DNA of 64,000 nucleotides, from positions 124,001 to 188,000 of the forward strand of contig CAZNOG010000003.1 of the NCBI GenBank assembly GCA_964574635.1. The letters run 5' to 3'. The notes under the pieces were generated by a model, which was given only the letters and a program-made list of their open reading frames with translations, searched no databases and was not told the DNA's origin. This document shows, piece by piece, positions 43,446 through 52,273 of this stretch (the first letter of the stretch is position 1; the number at the start of each line of letters is the position of its first letter). The translations under genes and the position numbers were made by a program. This stretch comes from CAZNOG01 sp964574635. Lineage in GTDB: Bacteria > Bacteroidota > Bacteroidia > Flavobacteriales_D > Cryomorphaceae.

Positions 43446-46400
43446 ATGTCCAAATACCCCGAATACAACCACTTGGATCTGACCGCGCTGGCGGGGGAAA
43501 TTCTCGCCGAATGGAAAGAAAAACAAACGTTTGAACGAAGCGTGGAGTCTCGGCCCGCGGACAAGCCTTTCGTGTTTTACGAGGGTCCGCCTTCGGCCAA
43601 CGGCATGCCGGGTATACACCACGTGATGGCCAGGACCATCAAGGATATTTTTTGCCGGTACCGCACGGGCAAAGGGTACCGCGTGGAGCGCAAGGCGGGC
43701 TGGGATACGCACGGACTGCCCATCGAGCTGGGTGTGGAGAAGGAACTCGGCATCAAGAAGGAGGACATTGGGGTGAAAATATCGGTGGCCGAGTACAACG
43801 AAGCGTGCCGAAAGGCGGTGATGCGCTACACGGACGTGTGGAACGACCTGACGGAGAAAATGGGGTACTGGGTGGATATGGACGACCCTTATGTGACGTA
43901 CCACACCAAGTACATGGAAACGCTGTGGTGGCTGGTGAAACAACTGTACGACAAGGATTTGATGTACAAGGGGTACACCATACAACCGTATTCGCCGGCC
44001 GCTGGAACGGGGCTGAGCACCCACGAATTGAACCAACCGGGCACGTACAGGATGGTGAAGGACACTTCAGCCACTGCGCTGTTTGAAGTGACCGAAGAGA
44101 GCCGTGAAACCCTCGCGGCGATGACCGGAAAGAAAGGTTTGCCGCACGCGTTTATGGTGTGGACCACCACCCCGTGGACCCTCCCCTCGAACACGGCCTT
44201 GGCGGTGAACCCGAAGTTTGAATACTTGGCGGTGGAAACCTTCAACCGATATACCGGCGACCATATGGTGGCGGTGGTGGTGAAGGAGCGCATGCAGGCG
44301 TTGTTCGGCGGGCCCTTTGAGGAAAACGAAGACGACGCCGCCTACGAGGAGTACTCTCACGGCGACAAGAAGATACCCTACCGCGTGGTGGCGCGCATGA
44401 ATGGAAAGGAACTGTTGGGCTTGCGCTACCACCAGCTTTTGAACTACGCGCTGCCTATGGACGGCGTGGAAGGGGCGTTTCGCGTGATCGCCGGTGACTA
44501 CGTAACGACCGAAGACGGTACGGGCGTGGTGCACATCGCGCCCACCTTCGGTGCGGACGACGCCCGCGTAGCCAAAGAAGCCGGCGTGCCGCCCATGCTG
44601 GTTGCCGACCGGGACGGAAAGGCGGTGCCCCTGGTTGACCTGACCGGACGGTTTGTCGCCGAGCTGCCGCTCGTGGGTGGGATGTTCGTAAAAAACGAAT
44701 ATTACCCCGATGGAGAGACGCCGGAAAAATCGGTGGACGTATTGATTTCGATCCAACTGAAGGAGGAGGGCAAAGCGTTTTTGATCGAGAAATTCGAACA
44801 CAGCTACCCCCATTGTTGGCGGACGGACAAGCCGGTGCTGTATTATCCCTTGGATTCGTGGTTTATCCGCACCACGGCCGTGAAGGATCGGATGATCGCG
44901 CTGAACAACACCATCGGGTGGAAACCCGAAAGCACCGGCACGGGCCGATTCGGAAATTGGTTGGAGAATTTGAACGACTGGAACTTGTCGCGTTCCCGGT
45001 TTTGGGGAACCCCCATTCCCATTTGGAGAACCGAAAAAGGCGACGAGGAAATCTGCGTAGGCAGTGTAGCCGAACTCAAAACCTTGGTCGATAAATCGGT
45101 GGAGGCGGGTGTGATGGAGCGCAACCCCTTGGCCGATTTCGACCCGGAAGACATGAGCGAGGAGAACTACGGCAAGGTGGACTTGCACAAGCATTACATG
45201 GACGAGATCGTGCTGGTATCTTCGAAGGGAGAGCCCATGCGCCGGGAAGCCGATTTGATGGACGTGTGGTTCGACTCGGGCGCCATGCCTTACGCGCAGT
45301 GGCATTACCCGTTCGAAAACAGGGAGAAAGTGGATGCCGGCGACGCCTTCCCGGCCGATTTTATCGCCGAAGGAGTGGACCAGACGAGGGGGTGGTTCTT
45401 CACTCTGCACGCCCTCGCGACCATGGGATTCGATTCCGTGGCGTTCAAAAATGTGATTTCCAACGGGTTGGTGCTCGATAAAGACGGCAGAAAAATGAGC
45501 AAGAGGTTGGGCAACGCCGTGGATCCCTTCGAAACACTCGAAAAGTACGGGCCCGACGCCACGAGGTGGTACATGATCACCAACGCCCAACCTTGGGACA
45601 ACCTGCGTTTCGACTCCGAGGGAATCGAAGGGGTGAAGAGAAAGTTTTTCGGTACCCTGTACAACACCTACGCCTTTTTCGCGCTCTACGCCAACGTAGA
45701 CGGCTTCGTATACGGGGAAGCCGATATTCCGCACTCCGAGCGCCCGGAAATAGACCGGTGGATTATCAGTCGCCTGCAGTCGGTGCTGGAAGAAGTGGAC
45801 GCGGCCTACGCAGACTACGAACCGACGAAAGCGGGAAGGTTGATCCAGAACTTCGTGACCGACGAATTGAGCAATTGGTACGTCCGTTTGAGCAGAAGGC
45901 GTTTTTGGAAAGGAGAATACGGTTCCGACAAAATCAGCGCCTTCCAGAGTTTGTACACTTGCTTGGAACACCTGGCCATCGCCATGGCGCCCATCGCGCC
46001 TTTCTACGCGGAGCGATTGTACAAAGACCTCAACGGGGTAAGCGGAAAGCGGGAAGCCGACTCCGTTCACCTGGCTTATTTTCCCGAAGTCGACCCGACG
46101 GTGAAAGACCGCGTGTTGGAGGAAAAAATGGACATCGCCCGCCGCATAACCGGGCTGGTGCTCGGATTGAGGAAGCAAGAAAAAATCAAAGTGCGGCAAC
46201 CATTGCGGAAATTGGTTGTTCCGGTGGTGGACCGTGAGTTTGAAAAGAGGTTGCGCGACGTTTCAGACGTGATTTTGTCGGAAGTGAACGTGAAAGAGCT
46301 GGAATATATGACCGAAGCGTCGGGCGTATTGGTGAAGGAGATCAAACCCGATTTCAAAAAGCTCGGCCCTCGCATGGGCAAAGACATGAAGCGGATGGCG

Positions 46401-46865
46401 GCGGCGATTGCCGATATGAAGCCCGAAGAGATCGAAGCCTTGGAAAAAAACGGTGAGTGGACCGTGGATCTGGGCGACGGCAGAAGGGAAACCGTGCGCG
46501 AAGAGGAAGTGATCATATCGACAAAGGACATTCCCGGGTGGCTGGTTGCGAGCGAAGGCGGCTTGACCGTGGCCTTGGACGTGACGTTGGACGAAGCGCT
46601 CATCGAAGAGGGAATCGCCCGTGAAATGGTCAACCGCATACAGAATTTGCGCAAGGAGTCCGGGCTGGACGTCACCGATCGCATCGCGTTGCGAATCGAG
46701 GGACACACCAAGCTGGATCAAGCATTGAACAATAATTTGGAGTATATTTGCACCGAAACTTTGGCCGACTCCATTGAGTTGGTTGACGGTACAAAATCCG
46801 AAGGCTGGAAAGCGGTGGAAGTGGCCGAGGGGATAGAAACCAGAATACACATCAGTAAAATTTAA
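43446..46865 (+). CDS. ileS: isoleucyl-tRNA synthetase
   Basis: This 1139-residue class I synthetase has the HIGH-type motif as ANGMPGIHHVMAR near residue 55 and KMSKRLGN in the C-terminal half of the catalytic core. The large editing (CP1) domain contains WTTTPWTLPSN. The length and the C-terminal anticodon-binding region without a zinc-finger cysteine cluster fit the eukaryote-like (type 2) IleRS common in Bacteroidota, which is generally less sensitive to mupirocin; that last point is family knowledge, not tested here. It is followed 12 bp later by the DksA-like gene and then lspA. Confidence 0.96.
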   Translation: MSKYPEYNHLDLTALAGEILAEWKEKQTFERSVESRPADKPFVFYEGPPSANGMPGIHHVMARTIKDIFCRYRTGKGYRVERKAGWDTHGLPIELGVEKELGIKKEDIGVKISVAEYNEACRKAVMRYTDVWNDLTEKMGYWVDMDDPYVTYHTKYMETLWWLVKQLYDKDLMYKGYTIQPYSPAAGTGLSTHELNQPGTYRMVKDTSATALFEVTEESRETLAAMTGKKGLPHAFMVWTTTPWTLPSNTALAVNPKFEYLAVETFNRYTGDHMVAVVVKERMQALFGGPFEENEDDAAYEEYSHGDKKIPYRVVARMNGKELLGLRYHQLLNYALPMDGVEGAFRVIAGDYVTTEDGTGVVHIAPTFGADDARVAKEAGVPPMLVADRDGKAVPLVDLTGRFVAELPLVGGMFVKNEYYPDGETPEKSVDVLISIQLKEEGKAFLIEKFEHSYPHCWRTDKPVLYYPLDSWFIRTTAVKDRMIALNNTIGWKPESTGTGRFGNWLENLNDWNLSRSRFWGTPIPIWRTEKGDEEICVGSVAELKTLVDKSVEAGVMERNPLADFDPEDMSEENYGKVDLHKHYMDEIVLVSSKGEPMRREADLMDVWFDSGAMPYAQWHYPFENREKVDAGDAFPADFIAEGVDQTRGWFFTLHALATMGFDSVAFKNVISNGLVLDKDGRKMSKRLGNAVDPFETLEKYGPDATRWYMITNAQPWDNLRFDSEGIEGVKRKFFGTLYNTYAFFALYANVDGFVYGEADIPHSERPEIDRWIISRLQSVLEEVDAAYADYEPTKAGRLIQNFVTDELSNWYVRLSRRRFWKGEYGSDKISAFQSLYTCLEHLAIAMAPIAPFYAERLYKDLNGVSGKREADSVHLAYFPEVDPTVKDRVLEEKMDIARRITGLVLGLRKQEKIKVRQPLRKLVVPVVDREFEKRLRDVSDVILSEVNVKELEYMTEASGVLVKEIKPDFKKLGPRMGKDMKRMAAAIADMKPEEIEALEKNGEWTVDLGDGRRETVREEEVIISTKDIPGWLVASEGGLTVALDVTLDEALIEEGIAREMVNRIQNLRKESGLDVTDRIALRIEGHTKLDQALNNNLEYICTETLADSIELVDGTKSEGWKAVEVAEGIETRIHISKI

Positions 46866-46877
46866 AAAGAATTGATT

Positions 46878-47264
46878 ATGGCGGATGAAAAAACACGTTA
46901 TTCCGATCAGGAGTTGGAAGAATTCAGAGAGTTGATCGAACAGAAATTGCGCGACGCGCGAGAAGACCTTAAACAATTGAAGCAGTCGTTGTCGTACGCC
47001 GACGACAACAGCACCAACGATACGGCATCCAGTTTCAAAATGATGGAGGACGGTTCCGAAACCATGTCCCGGGAAGAAACCGCGCAATTCGCCGCGCGCC
47101 AGGAAAAATTCATCAGCCACTTGGAGAGCGCGCTGCGGCGAATCGAGAACAAAACCTACGGCATTTGTCGGGAAACCGGCAAGCTCATCGCCAAGGAAAG
47201 ACTTCGTTTGGTGCCCCACGCCACCCTGAGCATCGAAGCGAAGCTGCAACAGGACAAGAGATAA
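46878..47264 (+). CDS. TraR/DksA family protein
   Basis: This 128-residue protein has a coiled-coil N-terminus (QELEEFRELIEQKLRDAREDL) and the C-terminal TraR/DksA block YGICRETGKLIAKERL. Of the zinc cysteines only one remains (GICRETG), as in other Bacteroidota members, so it probably does not bind zinc in the DksA way. By family it would enter the RNA polymerase secondary channel and modulate initiation; this is not shown for the one-cysteine group. I use ATG 46878 rather than the TTG six bases upstream. Order ileS-dksA-lspA is common in the phylum. Confidence 0.88.
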   Translation: MADEKTRYSDQELEEFRELIEQKLRDAREDLKQLKQSLSYADDNSTNDTASSFKMMEDGSETMSREETAQFAARQEKFISHLESALRRIENKTYGICRETGKLIAKERLRLVPHATLSIEAKLQQDKR

Positions 47265-47274
47265 TTACCGCGCC

Positions 47275-47973
47275 CTGAAACCGCTCGCCCGAAAAGCCAT
47301 CTTTACACTTGCTTTAGTGCTGGTCATCGATCAGGCGAGCAAGTTTTGGGTGAAAACCAACATGTACCTCGACCAGTCGTACACGGTTTTCGGCGACTGG
47401 TTTTTCATTCACTTCATCGAAAACCCGGGCATGGCCTTCGGGCTGGAGTTAGGCGGGCAGTTCGGCAAGTTGTTGCTCAGCTTGTTCCGCATCGTCGCTG
47501 TGATATTCATCGCGTTTTACCTGCGCACCCTCACCCGACACAACGCCCATCCCGGTTTCGTGGTGGCCGTGAGTCTCGTACTCGCCGGCGCCTTGGGCAA
47601 CGTGATCGACAGCATGTTTTACGGTTTGATCTTCAGCGCCAGCCCTCCTTTTTCCACCGAAACGGCTGTGCTTTTCCCCGAAGGCGGTGGCTACGCGGGA
47701 TTTCTGCAGGGCCACGTGGTAGACATGTTCTACTTTCCCATTATCGATACGCATTGGCCCGATTGGGTGCCGGTGATCGGCGGAGACCGCTTTCGGTTTT
47801 TTCGCCCCATTTTCAACGTCGCCGATTCTTCCATCACCATTGGTATGGCCATGATCCTCCTCAATCAGCGCAAGTACTTCGGCAGCGTGGAAAAAGGCAA
47901 AGAGCCCGAAGGCGCAAAAGAAGAGGAGGCGATTCGCGCGGAGTCCGTATCGACGAATGCCGACAACGCCTGA
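47275..47973 (+). CDS. lspA: lipoprotein signal peptidase (probable CTG start)
   Basis: LspA is an aspartyl protease that removes the signal peptide from prolipoproteins in the inner membrane. Conserved blocks are VLVIDQASKFW, ENPGMAFGL, GALGNVIDSMFYG and FNVADSSITIG, the last two carrying the catalytic aspartates. A long insert between them (about 45 residues) is usual in Bacteroidota. No ATG exists at the N-terminus. GTG at 47317 would remove most of the first membrane span, whereas the frame is open upstream. CTG at 47275 gives LKPLARKAIFTLALVLVIDQ, a full first span, 10 bases after the DksA stop. The start is thus probably non-standard, or a base is wrong here. The C-terminus is acidic. 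Confidence 0.88.
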   Translation: MKPLARKAIFTLALVLVIDQASKFWVKTNMYLDQSYTVFGDWFFIHFIENPGMAFGLELGGQFGKLLLSLFRIVAVIFIAFYLRTLTRHNAHPGFVVAVSLVLAGALGNVIDSMFYGLIFSASPPFSTETAVLFPEGGGYAGFLQGHVVDMFYFPIIDTHWPDWVPVIGGDRFRFFRPIFNVADSSITIGMAMILLNQRKYFGSVEKGKEPEGAKEEEAIRAESVSTNADNA

Positions 47974-47991
47974 TACACCGCGTCTTCCCGC

Positions 47992-49632
47992 CTACCGCTT
48001 CTTTCGGGTGAGTTCCCGCGTCAGCACGTAAAAGTTGGGGTCCACCGTCGGTTTCCCCTCCCTCGAATTCCACGGCATGGCGGTCCATTCAGCCGAGGGG
48101 AAAATCCAAGTTTCCTTTTCTCCCTTCAACCGCAGCGGCATATCGAAGTTTTCCACCACGTCGGCGTAGCGGAACTTCAGCGAGTCGCCCTCTATTCGGT
48201 ATTCCCATACCGGCACTTTCGCCGTGCGCAGGTACTGGTTGAAAAATGCACTGAGGTCTTTGCCCGTCATACGGGAGATGTAGTTTTCCACATCCTCCCC
48301 CTCGACCACGGAGTGGTAAAACTCCCGGTTCAATCCCCTGAGCACTTCCCGCCACAGCGAGTCGTTTTCCACCAGTTGCCGCAGCGTGTGTAGCACGTTG
48401 GCCCCTTTGTAGTACATATCCGGCGATCCCTCTTTGTGCACGCCGTAAGTACCGATGATGGGCCGATCGTTCACGATGTTTTTCCTCACCCCCTGCACGT
48501 ATTCGTTGGCCGCTTGGGTACCGAAATGGTAGTCGACGAACAAGTTTTCGGCGTAGGAGGCGAAGGATTCGTGAATCCACATATCGGCCACGTCGCGGTG
48601 CGTTATGCTATTGCCGAACCACTCGTGCGCCGTTTCGTGCACGATGATGAAATCGAACTTCATCCCCCAACCGCTGCCGCTTACATCCCGGCCCAGATAG
48701 CCGTTTTCGTAGCCGTTGCCATAGGTCACCGAACTCTGGTGTTCCATTCCCGCGTAAGGCACCTCCACCAATTTGAACCCGTCTTCGCGAAAGGGGTAGG
48801 GTCCGAACCAGTATTCGAAGGCTTCCAACACCCGAGGCACCTCGACAAAATGTTCCCGTGCCTTTTCGAGGTTGTACGGCATGACGTAATAATCCAGATC
48901 GAGTCCGCCTTCCAGCCCCTCGTACACATCCGAAAAATGCGCGTAATCCCCGATGTTCGCGTTCACCCCGTAATTGTTGATGGGGTTTACCACGGCCCAA
49001 ACGTAGGTCGTGGTACCGTCGGGATTCGTTTCCGTTCCCGCAAGTCGTCCGTTGCTCACGGCAATTCCGTCGAAACGCGGCGTCACCGAAATGTGCATGC
49101 TGTCCGGTTCATCGTACGGATGGTCTTTATTCGGCCACCACAGGCTGGCGCCGACACCTTGGCAGGTCGTTACCACCCACGGTTCGCCCTCGCTGTTTTC
49201 GGTCCATGTAAATCCCCCGCTCCACGGTGGATTTTCACTTTCACGCGGGTGCCCGGCGTAGTGCACCACCACCTCCATTTCCCGCCCCGGAATTTGCTTC
49301 TCTTTCAGGCCTACGAAGTGCGAATACCCGTCTTTCCTGAAATCAAGCTCGGTGCCGTTTTGGGTTATTTTCGTGATTTCCAGGGGTTCCTGCAATTCCA
49401 GCTGCATCGTGTCGTGTGTGTTCAGCACCCTGTATCTCACCGTATTACTGCCTTGGATAAATCGATTTTCCTCGTCCACTTCCACATCGAGGGCATAGAA
49501 AGTCACGTCCCACCATGCGCGTTCAGGCGTAATACTGCCGCGCAGCGTATCTTGTCGGGTGAATTGAGCCCGCGCACTGCCGGTGATCAGCAGCACGGCC
49601 AAAAGAAGACTCAAAGTTTTGCAGGTGTTCAC
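47992..49632 (-). CDS. secreted M1 family metallopeptidase
   Basis: This zinc aminopeptidase-type protein has 546 residues from GTG 49632, which gives a clean signal peptide (VNTCKTLSLLLAVLLITGSARAQ). The longer frame to 49863 adds an unlikely N-terminus. The zinc motif is HETAH (332-336) with the third ligand E355 (WIHESFA). The exopeptidase motif is AGMEHQ (294-299), a known variant of GAMEN. The N-terminal beta domain precedes it. It would trim peptides in the periplasm or outside. No T9SS sorting domain is visible. It is convergent with lspA and stands alone. Confidence 0.9.
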   Translation of the reverse strand: MNTCKTLSLLLAVLLITGSARAQFTRQDTLRGSITPERAWWDVTFYALDVEVDEENRFIQGSNTVRYRVLNTHDTMQLELQEPLEITKITQNGTELDFRKDGYSHFVGLKEKQIPGREMEVVVHYAGHPRESENPPWSGGFTWTENSEGEPWVVTTCQGVGASLWWPNKDHPYDEPDSMHISVTPRFDGIAVSNGRLAGTETNPDGTTTYVWAVVNPINNYGVNANIGDYAHFSDVYEGLEGGLDLDYYVMPYNLEKAREHFVEVPRVLEAFEYWFGPYPFREDGFKLVEVPYAGMEHQSSVTYGNGYENGYLGRDVSGSGWGMKFDFIIVHETAHEWFGNSITHRDVADMWIHESFASYAENLFVDYHFGTQAANEYVQGVRKNIVNDRPIIGTYGVHKEGSPDMYYKGANVLHTLRQLVENDSLWREVLRGLNREFYHSVVEGEDVENYISRMTGKDLSAFFNQYLRTAKVPVWEYRIEGDSLKFRYADVVENFDMPLRLKGEKETWIFPSAEWTAMPWNSREGKPTVDPNFYVLTRELTRKKR

Positions 49633-49655
49633 AGGAAGGGTTTTCAGGGTTTTTT

Positions 49656-49670
49656 GGGTTTTTGTGGGTG
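49656..49670. repeat. 15-bp intergenic repeat, copy 2
   Basis: GGGTTTTTGTGGGTG is identical to 15283-15297 and 59323-59337. It lies 24 bases upstream of the M1 peptidase start, inside a longer G/T-rich tract (49638-49670). The remaining space to 49889 shows nothing clear. Confidence 0.45.
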
Positions 49671-49889
49671 TATTCTCGAATTGAAATATCCTGACAGGCC
49701 CGGCGACGAGAACGTTTGACGTCGACAATGACGAATTTCGGGAAATTATTGAATTAATTGAGGACACCCGCAATCGGAAGCGGTTACCGGCTGAGGGTTT
49801 TGTCCACTTCACGCGACATCCGGCCTGATACACCCACCCGCAATCTTCAGGAAATAGGGACAATCAATCACTCGGAACTTCCACCTCCG

Positions 49890-50543
49890 TCACCCTTCAC
49901 TCTCCCATTCCGCCTCCGCTTCGAGTTTGTGCAGATTCGTGGGAATGGGCCGCTCCTTGAGCAGCTTGGCCAGGTACACGGTATTACTCACCATGAACCG
50001 CAGGTTTTTGTTGGTAAACAAATGCGTGTCGCCGCCCGCTTCGATGTAGCTCGGTCCCGGTCCGGCTTCACCCACCCAGTACGCCATGGAGTTGGGCGGA
50101 ATGGTGCACCCCGAATGGTTCAGCGAAAACAAAACCTCCGCCGAAACTTTTTTCGCCCCGTCTTCATTTCCCGTAACCAATACGCCGCCCACTTTGTCGT
50201 ACAACGGATACTGCCCCGTTTCGTCGCCTTGCTCGGAGGTGCTTCCGTCCAACCTCTCGATGACCATTTTACACACCGACGATTTGTCGCCCAGCCAAAT
50301 AGGCGAAGCGATGATCACGATGTCCGATTTCTTGATCTCCTCCAAAATGCCCGGCCATTCGTCGCCGTCGCCCTCATCGGATGTCACTCCGAAGGCGACC
50401 TTGTGATCCACCACACGGATGATTTTGCTCTTCACCCCATGCGCTTCGTACAGAGAAACGGCTTTGTTTATCAGCGCTTCGGTATTCGAAGTTTCGGGAG
50501 ATTTTTTCAACGTGCAATTCAGGAATATGGCGGTCGTACTCAT
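49890..50543 (-). CDS. flavodoxin-like NAD(P)H-dependent FMN reductase family protein
   Basis: This 217-residue cytoplasmic flavoprotein has the N-terminal phosphate-binding start IFLNCTLKKSPETSNTEALI and the middle FMN-binding block ASPIWLGDKSSVCKMVIERL, typical of NADPH-dependent FMN reductases and iron-sulfur flavoproteins. The second half (GGVLVTGNEDGAKKVSAEVLFSL) completes a flavodoxin fold. Physiological substrate unknown. It is isolated, with about 140 bp to the next gene on either strand. Confidence 0.85.
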   Translation of the reverse strand: MSTTAIFLNCTLKKSPETSNTEALINKAVSLYEAHGVKSKIIRVVDHKVAFGVTSDEGDGDEWPGILEEIKKSDIVIIASPIWLGDKSSVCKMVIERLDGSTSEQGDETGQYPLYDKVGGVLVTGNEDGAKKVSAEVLFSLNHSGCTIPPNSMAYWVGEAGPGPSYIEAGGDTHLFTNKNLRFMVSNTVYLAKLLKERPIPTNLHKLEAEAEWESEG

Positions 50544-50685
50544 GGTGAAGGGGTTTTGGGGGTCGGGTCATCCCGTTGTTTTCCAAACAGGTCGTGCACG
50601 GAATTGTTGAATCCCCTTCACGTGGCCACAACCCTGTTAGTTTGACAATCCCCTGATTTCCCCGGCACGGTCTTGATTTCCCTCT

Positions 50686-51177
50686 TCACCGAATCAAGCC
50701 CAATCCGAGGAGCACGGCAAACATTTGCGTTGTGCCGTACTCGCCTTCGATGTAGTAGAGCGCATCGCCCGGCACACGGCTGTTGCCGGCGTATATCACC
50801 CCTCGATCCACGGTGTACAGAATGTCCAAGGCAAAAGTGGAATCGCCCTCGTACACTTTCCCGTCATCGAAAGTATATGCGATCTGCGAGGAGTACATGG
50901 CCGTGCCGCTATACAGCCGCCCGTCTCGAAGCGTGTACAGCAGATCGAATTCGGAGCCCGAACCTCCGGCCATGATTTTGTTTCCCACCACGCTGAACAT
51001 CGCATCGGAATATGCGTGGCTGTACCCCGGAAATACACGCCCGTTCGTAACGTGCAGCACTTGTTCGGTGAGGTAACCCGTGTGGCCGCTGTACACGCGA
51101 ATCTGCGCGGAAGCCTCCGCCTGCGAAATCCACAGCGCGGCAAAAAGTGCGAAAAAGTATGTCGTTCGGCGTATCAT
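50686..51177 (-). CDS. secreted protein of six exact-length 20-residue repeats
   Basis: This 163-residue exported protein has a signal peptide (MIRRTTYFFALFAALWISQAEASAQ). Residues 27-146 are six repeats of exactly 20 residues with the pattern [RK]-hydrophobic-Y-x-G-x-S...D-x-hydrophobic-Y-x-h-x-D-G, for example RLYSGTAMYSSQIAYTFDDG (87-106). This suggests a small closed or solenoid beta structure. A short hydrophobic tail follows (MFAVLLGLGLI). Its ATG overlaps the asd stop as ATGA, so it is translated with asd, although no functional link is obvious. I recognise the style of repeat from unannotated bacterial proteins but know no function. Confidence 0.75.
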   Translation of the reverse strand: MIRRTTYFFALFAALWISQAEASAQIRVYSGHTGYLTEQVLHVTNGRVFPGYSHAYSDAMFSVVGNKIMAGGSGSEFDLLYTLRDGRLYSGTAMYSSQIAYTFDDGKVYEGDSTFALDILYTVDRGVIYAGNSRVPGDALYYIEGEYGTTQMFAVLLGLGLIR

Positions 51178-52214
51178 CGCGTGCCGCCGACGCCCTCCGC
51201 CTGTTCGGACTTCCGGTTTTTGGCCCAGCCTTTCTCGACCAAGTACTCGGCGATCTGCACCGCGTTGGTGGCGGCGCCTTTGCGCAGATTGTCGGCCACG
51301 ATCCACAAGTTTACGCTGTTGGGCCAGCTGTGGTCGAGTCGAATGCGGCCTACGAACACCTCGTCCTTTCCTTTGGCGTAAAGCGGCATGGGATATTGGT
51401 TCGTGTCGGTGTTGTCCTGCAATTTTATGCCCTTGGTGTGGTGCAACAACGCGCGCAGCCCGGCGAGGGTGAACTCCTTCTCAAAGGTGATGTTGACGGA
51501 TTCGCTGTGCCCGCCAACCACCGGCACGCGTACCGCCGTGGCGGTCACGTGCACGCCGTCGTCGTCCAAGATCTTTTTGGTTTCGTTTGTCAGCTTTTTC
51601 TCTTCCTTGGTGTAGCCGTCTTCTTCGAACACGTCGCAATGCGGCAAGCAGTTTTTGTCGATGGGGTAGGGATACACCATTTCGGCTTTCTCGCCTTTTC
51701 GCTCCATCTCGAATTGTTCAACGGCCTTTTTTCCGGTGCCTGTGATGGATTGGTACGTAGACACCACCACGCGCTTCACTTTGTAGTTGCGGTGCAGCGG
51801 CGCCAAGACCATCACCAATTGCGTGGTGGAGCAGTTGGGATTGGCGATGATGCGGTCGTTTTCAGTGAGCGTTCGGCCGTTGACCTCGGGGATGATCAGC
51901 TTGTGGTCGGGCGACATCCTCCACGAGGAAGAATTGTCGATTACCGTGGTGCCGGCATCCGCGAATTTCGGCGCGTAGGCCTTCGAGGCCTCACCCCCGG
52001 CCGAGAACAAGGCGATGTCGGGCCGTGCCGCGATGGCGTCATCCACGCTCACCACGGGTATTTTCCTCCCGTCGAATTCCAGTTCCCTCCCGAGGCTTTT
52101 TCCGGACGCAACCGGTATCAACTCGCCTACGGGAAATCGGCGTTCTTCCAAAACTTTCAGTATTTCACGGCCCACCATGCCGGTGGCGCCGACAACCGCT
52201 ATGCGTATCGACAT
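51174..52214 (-). CDS. asd: aspartate-semialdehyde dehydrogenase
   Basis: This 346-residue enzyme converts aspartyl phosphate to aspartate semialdehyde with NADPH, for lysine, threonine and methionine synthesis and for diaminopimelate in the cell wall. The NADP motif is GATGMVG (9-15). The catalytic cysteine is C128 in ANPNCSTTQ, with RVPVVGGHSE carrying the conserved histidine. The start is ATG 52214; the longer frame to 52262 would run through the promoter. The C-terminal extension (KNRKSEQAEGVGGTR) is unstructured. Confidence 0.96.
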   Translation of the reverse strand: MSIRIAVVGATGMVGREILKVLEERRFPVGELIPVASGKSLGRELEFDGRKIPVVSVDDAIAARPDIALFSAGGEASKAYAPKFADAGTTVIDNSSSWRMSPDHKLIIPEVNGRTLTENDRIIANPNCSTTQLVMVLAPLHRNYKVKRVVVSTYQSITGTGKKAVEQFEMERKGEKAEMVYPYPIDKNCLPHCDVFEEDGYTKEEKKLTNETKKILDDDGVHVTATAVRVPVVGGHSESVNITFEKEFTLAGLRALLHHTKGIKLQDNTDTNQYPMPLYAKGKDEVFVGRIRLDHSWPNSVNLWIVADNLRKGAATNAVQIAEYLVEKGWAKNRKSEQAEGVGGTR

Positions 52215-52238
52215 GGACTTCTCAATTCGATTGGATAT

Positions 52239-52246
52239 CAAAAGTA
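52239..52246 (-). promoter_or_regulatory. -7 box for asd
   Basis: On the minus strand TACTTTTG matches TAnnTTTG, 24 bases before the asd ATG, in the 59-bp divergent gap to the lamin-tail gene. Confidence 0.5.
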
Positions 52247-52273
52247 CTATATTTAGCCGCAAGGAAAGGCCCT

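Noticed and set aside
43044..43482. Several plus and minus short frames in the gap before ileS
   Set aside because: Products are Arg/Pro/Gly-rich with no motif; the base pattern is explained by the hairpin element.
44067..46199. 710-codon minus-strand open frame opposite ileS
   Set aside because: ileS is complete with all motifs. GC-rich third positions keep the opposite frame open; its translation has the biased His/Val/Phe/Gln composition of shadows.
48436..49719. 427-codon plus-strand frame opposite the M1 peptidase
   Set aside because: The peptidase carries intact HETAH and AGMEHQ motifs; this frame is a shadow.
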